Assembly (NCBI GenBank): GCA_000769715.1
Contig: JROS01000047.1
Location: 1-34,567, forward strand
Length of the DNA stretch: 34,567 nt
Direction: 5' to 3'
DNA from: Desulfobulbus sp. Tol-SR
GTDB taxonomy: Bacteria > Desulfobacterota > Desulfobulbia > Desulfobulbales > Desulfocapsaceae
The notes beneath the pieces were generated by a model, which saw only the letters and a program-made list of their open reading frames with translations, was not told the origin of the DNA and made no database searches. Both the position numbers and the translations under genes were made by a program. This document shows positions 7,611 to 15,584 of this stretch, one piece after another; positions within the stretch are counted from its first letter, which is position 1; each line of letters starts with the position of its first letter.

Positions 7611-9725
7611 ATGCGTAAAGAAAGTGCCGGCATCCTCACCGCAGATCCACCCATGCACGCCGCTCACCCCACGCCCTGGCGCAAACGCGCGCGACTGCGC
7701 CGGACTATTCTGACGCTGGTGGTAACAAGCCAGTGCGGCATCGCCACCTATGCGATGATCAGGGTTCTCCCCTACCACGGCGGAGATCTCCTGGAAATCT
7801 GTCTGGCCCTCGTCTTCTCCCTGCTTTTTTTCGGGATTTCGGTCGGTTCCTGGTTCGGCATCTACGGTTTTTTCGTCCGTCTGGGCGGCGGCGACCGGAT
7901 GTCGCTGCTGCAGCGACACCCGCCCCACAGCCTCGGCGATATCCCCCTTGCCCGCACCGCCGTCATCATGCCGATATACCACGAACCGATCGAGCGGACC
8001 TTCGGCGGTCTGCGGGCCGTCTATCGTTCCCTGGAGGCCACCGGACACCTGGAATATTTTGATTTTTTCATCCTGTCGGACAGTCGCGATCCCGAGGTCT
8101 GGCTGGCCGAACAACGCGCCTGGTATCGCCTGTGCCGGGAATTGGGCGCGGATGGGCGCCTGTTCTACCGCCGGCGCCAGCTCAACCTGAAGTACAAGAG
8201 CGGCAATATCGCCGATTTTTTTCGCCGTTGGGGGCGTAATTACCGCTACACCCTGGTGCTGGATGCCGACAGCCTGATGGGCGGAGAGACCATCGTCCGG
8301 ATGGTGCGCCTGATGGAGGTCGAACCGGCGGTCGGCATCCTCCAGAGCGGCCCGACCCTGATCAACGCCAGGTCGCTGTTCGCCAGGGCCCACCAGTTTG
8401 CCAGTCATCTCTACGGCCCTGTGTTCACCGCCGGCCTTGCCGCCCTCCAGCTCGGTGAGGCCGCCTACTGGGGACACAACGCCATCCTGCGCAACGAACC
8501 CTTCATGCGCCATTGCGGCCTGGAACGGCTGTCCGGCAAGGGGCTGTTCGGCGGGGCGATCATGAGCCACGACTTTGTCGAGGCGGCCTACATGGTCCGC
8601 GGCGGCTACGAGGTCTGGCTCGAGCCGGAACTGGGCCAGTCCCATGAGGAGTCCCCGCCCACCCTGGTGGAGGATCTCACCCGCGACAAACGCTGGGCCA
8701 AGGGCAATCTCCAGCATCTCTGGCTGATCTTCTTCGCCAGCCGGATCAGGATGGCCCACCGCATGGCCTTCCTCAACGGCATCATGTCCTATCTGGCCTC
8801 TCCCCTGTGGCTGGCCTTTCTCCTCCTCTCCACCCTGGAGGCCAGCCGCCTCGCCCTCAGCCCGATCAACTACTTTCCCGCCCGCCACAGTCCCTTCCCG
8901 GCCTGGCCGGAATGGCATCCCGAACTCGCCCTCACCCTCGCCTCCAGCACCTTTGTCCTCCTCTTCCTGCCGAAACTGCTGGCCGTACTCGATGTGCTGC
9001 GCACCCGGCGGACCGCCGATTTCGGGGGGATCGTGCGGCTGCCCGTCAGCCTGGCACTGGAGACCTTGATTTCCGCCATCCTCGCCCCGATCCGCATGGT
9101 GGCCCATTGCCGCTTTGTGGTGGAGGCCCTTTGCAACCTGAATCTGTCCTGGGCCGGCCAGAACCGCACCGGTGAAACCGGCTGGCGCCCGACCCTGACG
9201 AGTCAGCTGCCGGGGTCGATCATCGCCTGCGCCTGGGCCGGCTTCGCCTATCGCCTGAATATGATGTTCTTTCTCTGGTCACTGCCGGTGGTCATCCCGC
9301 TGATCCTGGCGGTCCCTCTCTCCCTGCTGCTCGGCCGGGTATCGCTGGGCCAATCGCTGCGGAAACTTAAGCTGCTCAGCGTTCCAGCAGAAATGCAAGG
9401 GTGTGCCCTGCTCGCCGACCTGCATCCCCTTGCCGTGACCGGGGGCGGATGGCAGGGTTTGACGGCGTTTGAGGAGGCCGTCATCGACCCGGCGCTGAAC
9501 AAGCTCCATCAATTTCTGGGACGGCGGCATCGAGGCGGGGCCGGATATGATTTTCTGCTGCAACTTCGGGATGTCTGCCTCAAGGAAGGACCCGCGGCCC
9601 TGTCCCCTCGGGAAATCGCCATGCTTGCCCGTGACCGGGAGTCTCTCGACTGGCTGCATCAGGCCGTATGGCAGGCGGATCAGGGCAGCTATTGGTCGGC
9701 ATTTCATGAAAGGGGGAGGAAATGA
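7611..9725 (+). CDS. opgH: Glucan glucosyltransferase OpgH (MdoH)
   Basis: A 704-residue inner-membrane GT2 family enzyme that polymerises glucose from UDP-glucose into the periplasmic glucan backbone. Visible signatures are MPIYHEP near residue 121, SDSRD near 155, DAD near 219, SHDFVEAAYM near 319 and the KRWAKGNLQH form of the QxxRW region near 360. Membrane segments lie at about 33-50 and 60-85, then several more after about 390. E. coli MdoH is about 847 residues; this version lacks much of the N-terminal cytoplasmic extension. I prefer ATG at 7611 with AGGA before it over the TTG at 7599, which overlaps the upstream gene. Its stop overlaps the start of the PagL-like gene (ATGA). Confidence 0.94.
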   Translation: MRKESAGILTADPPMHAAHPTPWRKRARLRRTILTLVVTSQCGIATYAMIRVLPYHGGDLLEICLALVFSLLFFGISVGSWFGIYGFFVRLGGGDRMSLLQRHPPHSLGDIPLARTAVIMPIYHEPIERTFGGLRAVYRSLEATGHLEYFDFFILSDSRDPEVWLAEQRAWYRLCRELGADGRLFYRRRQLNLKYKSGNIADFFRRWGRNYRYTLVLDADSLMGGETIVRMVRLMEVEPAVGILQSGPTLINARSLFARAHQFASHLYGPVFTAGLAALQLGEAAYWGHNAILRNEPFMRHCGLERLSGKGLFGGAIMSHDFVEAAYMVRGGYEVWLEPELGQSHEESPPTLVEDLTRDKRWAKGNLQHLWLIFFASRIRMAHRMAFLNGIMSYLASPLWLAFLLLSTLEASRLALSPINYFPARHSPFPAWPEWHPELALTLASSTFVLLFLPKLLAVLDVLRTRRTADFGGIVRLPVSLALETLISAILAPIRMVAHCRFVVEALCNLNLSWAGQNRTGETGWRPTLTSQLPGSIIACAWAGFAYRLNMMFFLWSLPVVIPLILAVPLSLLLGRVSLGQSLRKLKLLSVPAEMQGCALLADLHPLAVTGGGWQGLTAFEEAVIDPALNKLHQFLGRRHRGGAGYDFLLQLRDVCLKEGPAALSPREIAMLARDRESLDWLHQAVWQADQGSYWSAFHERGRK

Positions 9726-10300
9726 CGAGAGGCCCAGAGGCATTGTGCCTTCTTTTCTGCGTCGCTGCCTCTCTGATCTCATCCCGCCTCCCTTTCGGAC
9801 CGCTGGTTGCCCACGCCGGAGACAACAGCGATGTACTGCATGAAATCCGTGTCGGTATCCTCGACCACGATACCGATAACCTGTGGAGCGGTTCGTCGTA
9901 TGAAACCGGCACGGATGTGAACGCCGAGATCGTCCTGACCCCGGCCTACCCCCTGTGGGGCGGGCAGATTCGGCCGAATATCGGTGTTTCGATTAATGAC
10001 ACGGGGGCGACCAGCAAAATCTATACCGGCGGCGTCTGGCAGTTCCTCTGGCGAAATGGGTGCATGCTCGATCTCGGCGCCGGGATGGCCATCCATGACG
10101 GCGAAATCGACAATCCGCAGGCTGTGGACAGGAAGGAACTCGGCAGCAGGGTCCTGCTCCACTTCTCCCTCGAGTTCGGTTACGCACTGTCGGCGCACAA
10201 CAGGATTTTCCTGATGTTCGACCACGTCTCCAACGGCTATACCGTCGACCCCAATGAAGGGCTGGATACACTCGGCATCCGTTACGGATACCTGTTCTGA
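9722..10300 (+). CDS. pagL: PagL-like lipid A deacylase (acyloxyacyl hydrolase family)
   Basis: A 192-residue outer-membrane beta-barrel protein. It opens with a signal peptide (hydrophobic at about residues 8-30, AHA cleavage region) and continues as alternating strands. The C-terminal motif FDHVSNGY at about 166-173, followed by NEGLDTLGIRYGYLF, is the PagL signature with the H-x-S-N catalytic pair (His168, Ser170) and a terminal aromatic residue typical of barrels. In Pseudomonas PagL the third catalytic residue is Glu twelve positions after the Ser; here that position is Asp182, with Glu179 nearby. PagL removes the 3-O acyl chain of lipid A. ATG overlaps the opgH stop and GGGGGAGGA precedes it, so glucan synthesis and lipid A remodelling are coupled here. 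Confidence 0.85.
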   Translation: MTRGPEALCLLFCVAASLISSRLPFGPLVAHAGDNSDVLHEIRVGILDHDTDNLWSGSSYETGTDVNAEIVLTPAYPLWGGQIRPNIGVSINDTGATSKIYTGGVWQFLWRNGCMLDLGAGMAIHDGEIDNPQAVDRKELGSRVLLHFSLEFGYALSAHNRIFLMFDHVSNGYTVDPNEGLDTLGIRYGYLF

Positions 10301-10368
10301 TACTTCCTTCCTAAACCAGACCAGGCAGGCATGGGCGCTTCCTGTTCGGACTTCCTCCTCCCCCGGGT

Positions 10369-11130
10369 ATGACAATGCTCTTCTTCGCACTGGCATCGAC
10401 GATTGCTCTCAGGCTGGCGGGTCCCTGCACCGTCGTCGCTCTCCTGCTCGTGGTGGCTCCCTCGGCCGCTGCCGCGCCGTCCCATCCTGCCTATCTCTAT
10501 CAGGAGACGACCGGCAGGACGGTGAAGAACTTCCTGTGGAGCCGCACCTCCTCCGCCGGGGAAGAGGTGATTACGGTCAATGAGGGGGATGCGGTCTTTA
10601 TCAATCGCTGCGATGGTGCGGGACGGACCCGTGCCTGGTCGTTCCGGGAAGGAGAGCAAACGATCGTTCACGCCACCCGTACCGGCAATCAGCTGAAGAT
10701 CTCGGGAACCCGCCAGGGAAAAGCGATCGCCACGACCGTGACCGTTGACGATCGCCCCTGGTTTCAGCCGCTGTCCTTTTCCTTGGGGGCGTTTCTCGCC
10801 TCTGCCCGGACGAAGGTTTCCTTCTGGATGATCCGCAGCGACAAACTCGAAGTTGTGGCAATGCAGGCGAAAAAAGGAGAGGTGGAGGAGATCGCCGTTG
10901 CGGGCCGGAAGGTCCGGGCGCAGAAGGTCGTGATCAGGCGACAGGGCATGCTGGCCGCGCTGTGGCAGGCCGCTTTCTGGTTCAGAGAGGATGACCGGAT
11001 CTTTGTCCGCTACCAGGGGGTCCATGGACCGCCCGGCACCGACGAGACGGTGGTCCAACTCTCGCAGGAGGTCCTGAAAACATCCACATCGCCGGGTCAG
11101 GCCGCGGTTGGTCTTACAGGCGATCCCTGA
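10369..11130 (+). CDS. Secreted protein of unknown function
   Basis: A 253-residue protein with an N-terminal signal (hydrophobic at about residues 5-36, ending AAAAP) and then a beta-rich body. I do not recognise the family with confidence; the pattern of paired strands and the ending IFVRYQGVHGPPGTDETVVQL recalls exported DUF3108-like domains. It lies 68 bases after the PagL-like gene on the same strand, so it may be the last gene of the glucan/lipid A unit. The start at 10369 lacks a clear ribosome site; ATG at 10375 is an alternative. Its last 17 bases overlap the end of the convergent Lgt-like gene and no terminator hairpin lies between them. Confidence 0.65.
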   Translation: MTMLFFALASTIALRLAGPCTVVALLLVVAPSAAAAPSHPAYLYQETTGRTVKNFLWSRTSSAGEEVITVNEGDAVFINRCDGAGRTRAWSFREGEQTIVHATRTGNQLKISGTRQGKAIATTVTVDDRPWFQPLSFSLGAFLASARTKVSFWMIRSDKLEVVAMQAKKGEVEEIAVAGRKVRAQKVVIRRQGMLAALWQAAFWFREDDRIFVRYQGVHGPPGTDETVVQLSQEVLKTSTSPGQAAVGLTGDP

Positions 11131-12166
11131 CCAGGTCGAGGGACAATCTGGCGGTGGTGACGGTGCTGCGGCCGAAGACGACGAAGAAGATCAGCCACAG
11201 GGCCTGCAGGGAGATGATGATGCCGGGATGCCACAGTTGCCGGAGGCCGTGGCCGATATTCGGATCACCGAGTGGCGGCGCCCTGAACAGCAGCGTAATG
11301 ACCAGCACGTAGGCGACGGCCAGCCCGCCCATTTTCTGGTAGGCCGATATCCTGGAAAAGCCCCGGAAATCGGCCCGCAAGGTCTCCGACAGGATCCGCC
11401 ACAGCTGACTGACCCCGATGCTGACCACGAGGGCGGCAGTGAAGTGGCTGCGGAGGAAGAGCAGGCTGGCGACCATCGCCGTCAGGCAGGAGATGATGCT
11501 GGTCACGGCCTGGATCGGCACCAGCGGCTCGCCCGCGAGAGAGCTTTCATACACCGCCTTCTTGGTCTGGCCGCTGAACACGAGGGGATACCGGGAAAAG
11601 ACCTTCCGAACCAGGGGGCTGCAGTCCTCGAGCCTTTTGCCGTAGCAGCAGCCGAAACTGATGCAGCCGAGACGGCCCAGCCCCTCTCCCAGGGTATAGG
11701 CAGTGGCCATGGCGGCCAGCACCGGCAGCACGGGAAGATTGCAGGGAAACTGGGTTTGCAGAATCCGCTCCACGGCGAGGATCAGCCAGGGGGCGAGCAC
11801 GATGCCGACAAAGGCGGCGCCGCCGACCGTGAAGGTGTGCCGTTTTTTCTCGACGGCGATCGCCACGATCCGGGCGGCCGGGATGCAGACCAGCAGCAGC
11901 ATGACCGTGGCCGTGACCGCGCCGGCCAGCGAGATGCGGGCGGAACCGAGCAACACCAGGAGCAGGCAGACCGCGAAGAGCTGGCCGGTGGCGATGAACA
12001 GGCCGTAATAGGTGAGGTTGATCCCCAGCCAGCGCCCCTCGTCGTCTTTGGCAACAGGGAGCACCGCCAGTATCTGCCAGCGCTCCCCCGGCAGATGGGC
12101 AAAGCCCCAGGCCAGCAGGAACGTGAGGAGGGAGCCGAGGGCGAGGAGAAAGATCAGATTGGTCAT
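11114..12166 (-). CDS. Lgt-like integral membrane protein
   Basis: A 350-residue protein with about eight hydrophobic segments. The stretch GEGLGRLGCISFGCCYGK at about residues 154-171 resembles the GRxGNFxNGE/GRLGCFLxGCCYG signature of the prolipoprotein diacylglyceryl transferase (Lgt) superfamily. True Lgt moves a diacylglyceryl group from phosphatidylglycerol to a lipobox cysteine at the membrane. The essential YHGG-like motif of Lgt is not visible; the matching place (near residue 123) reads FTVGGAAFVG, so this is a divergent relative with possibly another acceptor. ATG at 12166 overlaps the stop of the decarboxylase-like gene. It is the last gene of the long phn-type operon and converges on 10369-11130. 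Confidence 0.75.
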   Translation of the reverse strand: MTNLIFLLALGSLLTFLLAWGFAHLPGERWQILAVLPVAKDDEGRWLGINLTYYGLFIATGQLFAVCLLLVLLGSARISLAGAVTATVMLLLVCIPAARIVAIAVEKKRHTFTVGGAAFVGIVLAPWLILAVERILQTQFPCNLPVLPVLAAMATAYTLGEGLGRLGCISFGCCYGKRLEDCSPLVRKVFSRYPLVFSGQTKKAVYESSLAGEPLVPIQAVTSIISCLTAMVASLLFLRSHFTAALVVSIGVSQLWRILSETLRADFRGFSRISAYQKMGGLAVAYVLVITLLFRAPPLGDPNIGHGLRQLWHPGIIISLQALWLIFFVVFGRSTVTTARLSLDLVRDRL

Positions 12167-13206
12167 GGCAGTGCCGCCGTCAAGGGGGGCCTGCGTCGTC
12201 GGGCCAGCGGCGAGCGCACCCGGATGTCGGTTTCCACCAGCGGTCGGCCGGAGGCATCGGTGAAGCGGCTCTGCACCCCGGTGCGGCGCGAGTTTGCGAC
12301 CAGATCGGGCAGGAAGTCGATCCTGCCCGGGGTGAACAGCAGGACGTCGGTCGAACTGCCGGGACGGTAGAGGCTTTTGGGGCAGCCCTTGTCCACGAAG
12401 AGGCTGGGATAGACCGCTATCGGGTCGTCGTATCGTCTTCGGCTGTAGGCCTGGACAATATCGCCGATCATCAGGGCGACGATCTCCACCATGACGACCA
12501 GGCCGACCTGTGAACCACCCCGGACATCGGTATCGATGACGGTGACCACCCGCCGGTTCTTGGAATAGATGGAGGCGACGGCCACCGAGGCCAGGGGATT
12601 GCAGGAATGATGACAGCCGTCGACCTCGTAGATATCGACGATCCGGCCCGACACCGGCAGGTGATTGTAGTGGTATTTGTCCGGGGTAAGACGGCAGACG
12701 GCGAAGTCGCCGCCGGCGAAAAAGCAAGGCCAGCGGCTGTCGCGACCGAGCAGCTCCTCGAGATCGAAAAACTTTTCCTTGATGAACAGTGACGATTTCC
12801 CGGCCAGCGAGCCGATCAGCAGCCGGGCGTCGGCCGGCGCGGCAACCACCGCCGGATCGTCGTCCATCGGCCGGCACTGCCAGTAGCGGATCTGCCGTTC
12901 GAAGATCCGGCGCATGCTGCGATAGAAGGACAGCGGCTCGAGGCACTCCTGCGGATCAATGTTGAGGCGCTGGAAGGCCAGGGCCCCCTGATGACGGCTC
13001 GGGCCGGGAAGATCGTAGCGGCAGAAAGCGAGCAGGTTCGACAACCAGGCCGAGGTCAGGGCCCGGAACATGACCGGGGCGCTTTCCCGCAGGGTGGTGT
13101 AGAGAAAGGACACTGTCCGGTCGGCGATCAGCTGTTCATCGACAATCCGGCCGCTGATGCGATCGATATACTGGTGCGGGAAGGCTGGGGAGGGCATGGC
13201 AATCAT
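12163..13206 (-). CDS. Phosphatidylserine-decarboxylase-like pyruvoyl enzyme
   Basis: A 347-residue protein of the phosphatidylserine decarboxylase family. Family residues appear in order: VVAAPADARL near 118-127 (Asp of the self-cleavage triad), CRLTPDKYHYNHLPVSG near 171-187 (His), and RPGSSTD near 280-286, corresponding to the LGST/GGSS site where the chain cuts itself between Gly and Ser to form the pyruvoyl cofactor. Classical PSD converts phosphatidylserine to phosphatidylethanolamine at the inner membrane, but the family also includes amino-acid decarboxylases. The extended N-terminus resembles that longer PSD-like subgroup. ATG overlaps the 784-residue gene stop (ATGA) and its own stop overlaps the Lgt-like start. 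Whether the substrate is phosphatidylserine is open. Confidence 0.88.
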   Translation of the reverse strand: MIAMPSPAFPHQYIDRISGRIVDEQLIADRTVSFLYTTLRESAPVMFRALTSAWLSNLLAFCRYDLPGPSRHQGALAFQRLNIDPQECLEPLSFYRSMRRIFERQIRYWQCRPMDDDPAVVAAPADARLLIGSLAGKSSLFIKEKFFDLEELLGRDSRWPCFFAGGDFAVCRLTPDKYHYNHLPVSGRIVDIYEVDGCHHSCNPLASVAVASIYSKNRRVVTVIDTDVRGGSQVGLVVMVEIVALMIGDIVQAYSRRRYDDPIAVYPSLFVDKGCPKSLYRPGSSTDVLLFTPGRIDFLPDLVANSRRTGVQSRFTDASGRPLVETDIRVRSPLARRRRPPLTAALP

Positions 13207-15557
13207 TTCGTGGCCTGCCGCTCGCAGTGGACGACGGCAAGCGTCATCTGCAGCAGCATCTGGAGGACGGCCGGCGAGGCGGTCTCATCGAGCAGCGCCG
13301 CCGTATTGTCCCCGATGAATGCGGCGCCGGAGCAGTCCTGGCCGCTGCCGGTCAGCACCTGGCGGAGATGCGGATCGCCGAGTTTTTCCAGGCGTTCGCA
13401 GTCTTCGGCCAGGACCGTCAGCCCCTCGGCGGTCTGCAGCTGCTTCAGGGTGGTGCGGTAGTAGAGCTCGCTGGCGCCGTTGAAGCTGTCGGCTGAGAGG
13501 CGCAGCGGTCTCCTGCTGCTGCCGCTGTCCTGCATGATGCCCTTGATCAGACCGGCCAGGGCCGTGCCTCCGGCATCGGTGAGTCGGCGGCTGAGATCGT
13601 CGATGGCCCCCGCCAGCCCCATCTCGGCGATCAGTTTTCCCCCATCCTGCCTGATCATCTCCAGCAGGGCCAGCCGGTATTCGTCGATCCTGATCCGGAT
13701 ATAGCCGTTGTAGCGCCGGCTGTTGCGCTGATTGCGGACGTGGCCGAGGATGCGGCGGAGAAAACGGTTCGGGGTGTCGGCCCGGACAAAACAGGTCGGG
13801 ATGCCGATGGCCGCGGCAAAAAAAATCTGCCGGCGTTCACTCTCGATCGAAGGTTGATCGGGGATGTCCCGGTGCACCACCCGTTCTTCGATGACATACT
13901 GATAGGCGAGAGCGGTGACCAGGTTTTGCAGGTCGACCGCCCCGGCCATATCGTCCAGAAAACTGGGAAACAGTGAATAACTGCGGCCCTCGAATCCCGA
14001 ATAGCCGATCGCGCTGAACTCGCGCTGCCGATACGGCAGATACATGGCCATGCGCTGATCGAAAATCCCCAGGTCGGCCAGTTCCTGTTTCAGGCGGGAG
14101 TGGTTGCCCGGCCGGCCGTCGAGTCCGGGGCAGGTCTCGGTGGACAGCAGGGTGACCAGATAGTCGATCAGGCGGAAATCGGGGACCAGATCGCCGTGCA
14201 GGCCAAGGACCGTGGCCAGCAGGTGGTCGATCGAGCGGGGGCCGAAGGGGGTGAGGGAGTGGCCGAGAAAACCGAGTTCGGCCTTTTTCCGCCACCGTCG
14301 CCAGAGCATGCGGAGATGGGTGTAATCGAGTTCATGGGGCAGGAATCCCAGGACCTTCTCCGGATGAAAATCGGCAAAATCGATGCGGTACGGGGCGGCG
14401 GTGTAGGTGGTGACGAACAGCGGCAGGAAGTGTTCGACAATCTTGACCACCAGATCGCCGAGGTATTTTTCCACCGCCGGGGTGAAGCCCGAACCGCCGT
14501 CGGCGGCCAGGGCCGACAGCATCCTGCTGCCCAGGGAGACGTGGGTGCCGTTGTTGGCCAGGCAGGTATTGGAGGTATTGGGCAGGATCACCAGGTTGCT
14601 GGTGATGATGCCCGCGTCCTTGAGCTTGCCGATGGTGTTGAGCTGGCTGCGCGACAGGGTCCGATGGCAGAGGGCCATGTACCGGTGCTTCTCTTCGCCG
14701 CGGTCCCAGCCGGCCAGGCAGGGACTCATGAAGAGATGGCGATAGTAGCCGTCGGGCACGATTTCGTTGAGTTTCTTCTGGCGGTGCGGGGCAAGGGGGG
14801 CATTGTAGAGCAGGCACTGCTGCCCGGATTCGCGCAATCCCAGGCTGGTATTGGCATACTGCACCAGGATCTGGGCGAGGAGAAAGCTCCTGGCCGTCTC
14901 CCGGGCCGCCATCCTGCCGACCTGGCCGTCTGCCGCCACCGGAATGGTGCAGGAGAGGATCTCCGGTGAGGTGTTGTCGCTCAAGAAATGGGCCAGGAGA
15001 TCCCGGCCGGTCCTGAAAATAGCCGGGAAAGTCACCGCCGCGGAGCCGATGGCATCGGCCAGGGCCAGCTTGAGCAGGTAACTGACCGGCAGCCGCAGCC
15101 AGGTCTCGTCCCTGTATTCCACAAAGAAGCGATGGAGGTCGCTGCGCTTCGGACTCGCCGCATCACTTTTGTCGGCGAGGAGATCATGATCGAGCTGTCT
15201 CCTGGCATAGTCGCACAGGCGGTCCGGCCGCAGCCTGACCCAGCTGTTCTCCCAGACGTTGGTCTCGTTATGGTAGAGGAAGTCGCGGAGGGCATCGATA
15301 CTCCGCTGACGGAGATCCCCCCGGGCCGCCCGTTTGACCGTGTTGCGGAAAAAGGTCGACTGCCGGATCGACAATGGCAGGTCGACGGTGTTGTGATCGC
15401 CGGCCACCGCCACCTGCAGTTCGTACTCCATGCCCGTGCTGGTATCGCCGATGGCGAAGGGGCGCGGGTGATGGTGGTGGATGTGACGGAGAAAGAGCGC
15501 CGCCTCGTCCTCGATGTCGTGATACCGATCGTTGCACTGCTGCTGGAGAAGTTTCAT
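13203..15557 (-). CDS. Large cytoplasmic protein of unknown function (784 aa)
   Basis: A 784-residue soluble protein that I do not recognise. It has no signal peptide and no membrane segment. Near the start GMEYELQVAV (about residues 42-51) resembles the ExE metal-binding strand of the glutamate-cysteine ligase / carboxylate-amine ligase fold, and NNGTHVSLGS near 347 could supply a histidine of such a site; this is weak. The C-terminal half has distinctive stretches such as SGFEGRSYSLFPSFLDDM near 525 and RNSRRYNGYIRIRIDEYR near 620. It starts 27 bases after the TIM-barrel gene without a clear ribosome site and overlaps the PSD-like start by four bases. The company of decarboxylase and Lgt-like proteins suggests a ligase or headgroup-forming step, which is inference only. 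Confidence 0.8.
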   Translation of the reverse strand: MKLLQQQCNDRYHDIEDEAALFLRHIHHHHPRPFAIGDTSTGMEYELQVAVAGDHNTVDLPLSIRQSTFFRNTVKRAARGDLRQRSIDALRDFLYHNETNVWENSWVRLRPDRLCDYARRQLDHDLLADKSDAASPKRSDLHRFFVEYRDETWLRLPVSYLLKLALADAIGSAAVTFPAIFRTGRDLLAHFLSDNTSPEILSCTIPVAADGQVGRMAARETARSFLLAQILVQYANTSLGLRESGQQCLLYNAPLAPHRQKKLNEIVPDGYYRHLFMSPCLAGWDRGEEKHRYMALCHRTLSRSQLNTIGKLKDAGIITSNLVILPNTSNTCLANNGTHVSLGSRMLSALAADGGSGFTPAVEKYLGDLVVKIVEHFLPLFVTTYTAAPYRIDFADFHPEKVLGFLPHELDYTHLRMLWRRWRKKAELGFLGHSLTPFGPRSIDHLLATVLGLHGDLVPDFRLIDYLVTLLSTETCPGLDGRPGNHSRLKQELADLGIFDQRMAMYLPYRQREFSAIGYSGFEGRSYSLFPSFLDDMAGAVDLQNLVTALAYQYVIEERVVHRDIPDQPSIESERRQIFFAAAIGIPTCFVRADTPNRFLRRILGHVRNQRNSRRYNGYIRIRIDEYRLALLEMIRQDGGKLIAEMGLAGAIDDLSRRLTDAGGTALAGLIKGIMQDSGSSRRPLRLSADSFNGASELYYRTTLKQLQTAEGLTVLAEDCERLEKLGDPHLRQVLTGSGQDCSGAAFIGDNTAALLDETASPAVLQMLLQMTLAVVHCERQATK

Positions 15558-15584
15558 GATGCCCGCGAAGATACCCGGATCGGA

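Noticed and set aside
7596..9107. 503-residue minus-strand frame opposite opgH
   Set aside because: Antisense shadow of a gene with complete GT2 motifs.
12167..12946. N-terminal extension of the Lgt-like frame
   Set aside because: It reads the PSD-like gene in another frame; the overlapping ATGA at 12163-12166 gives the natural start.
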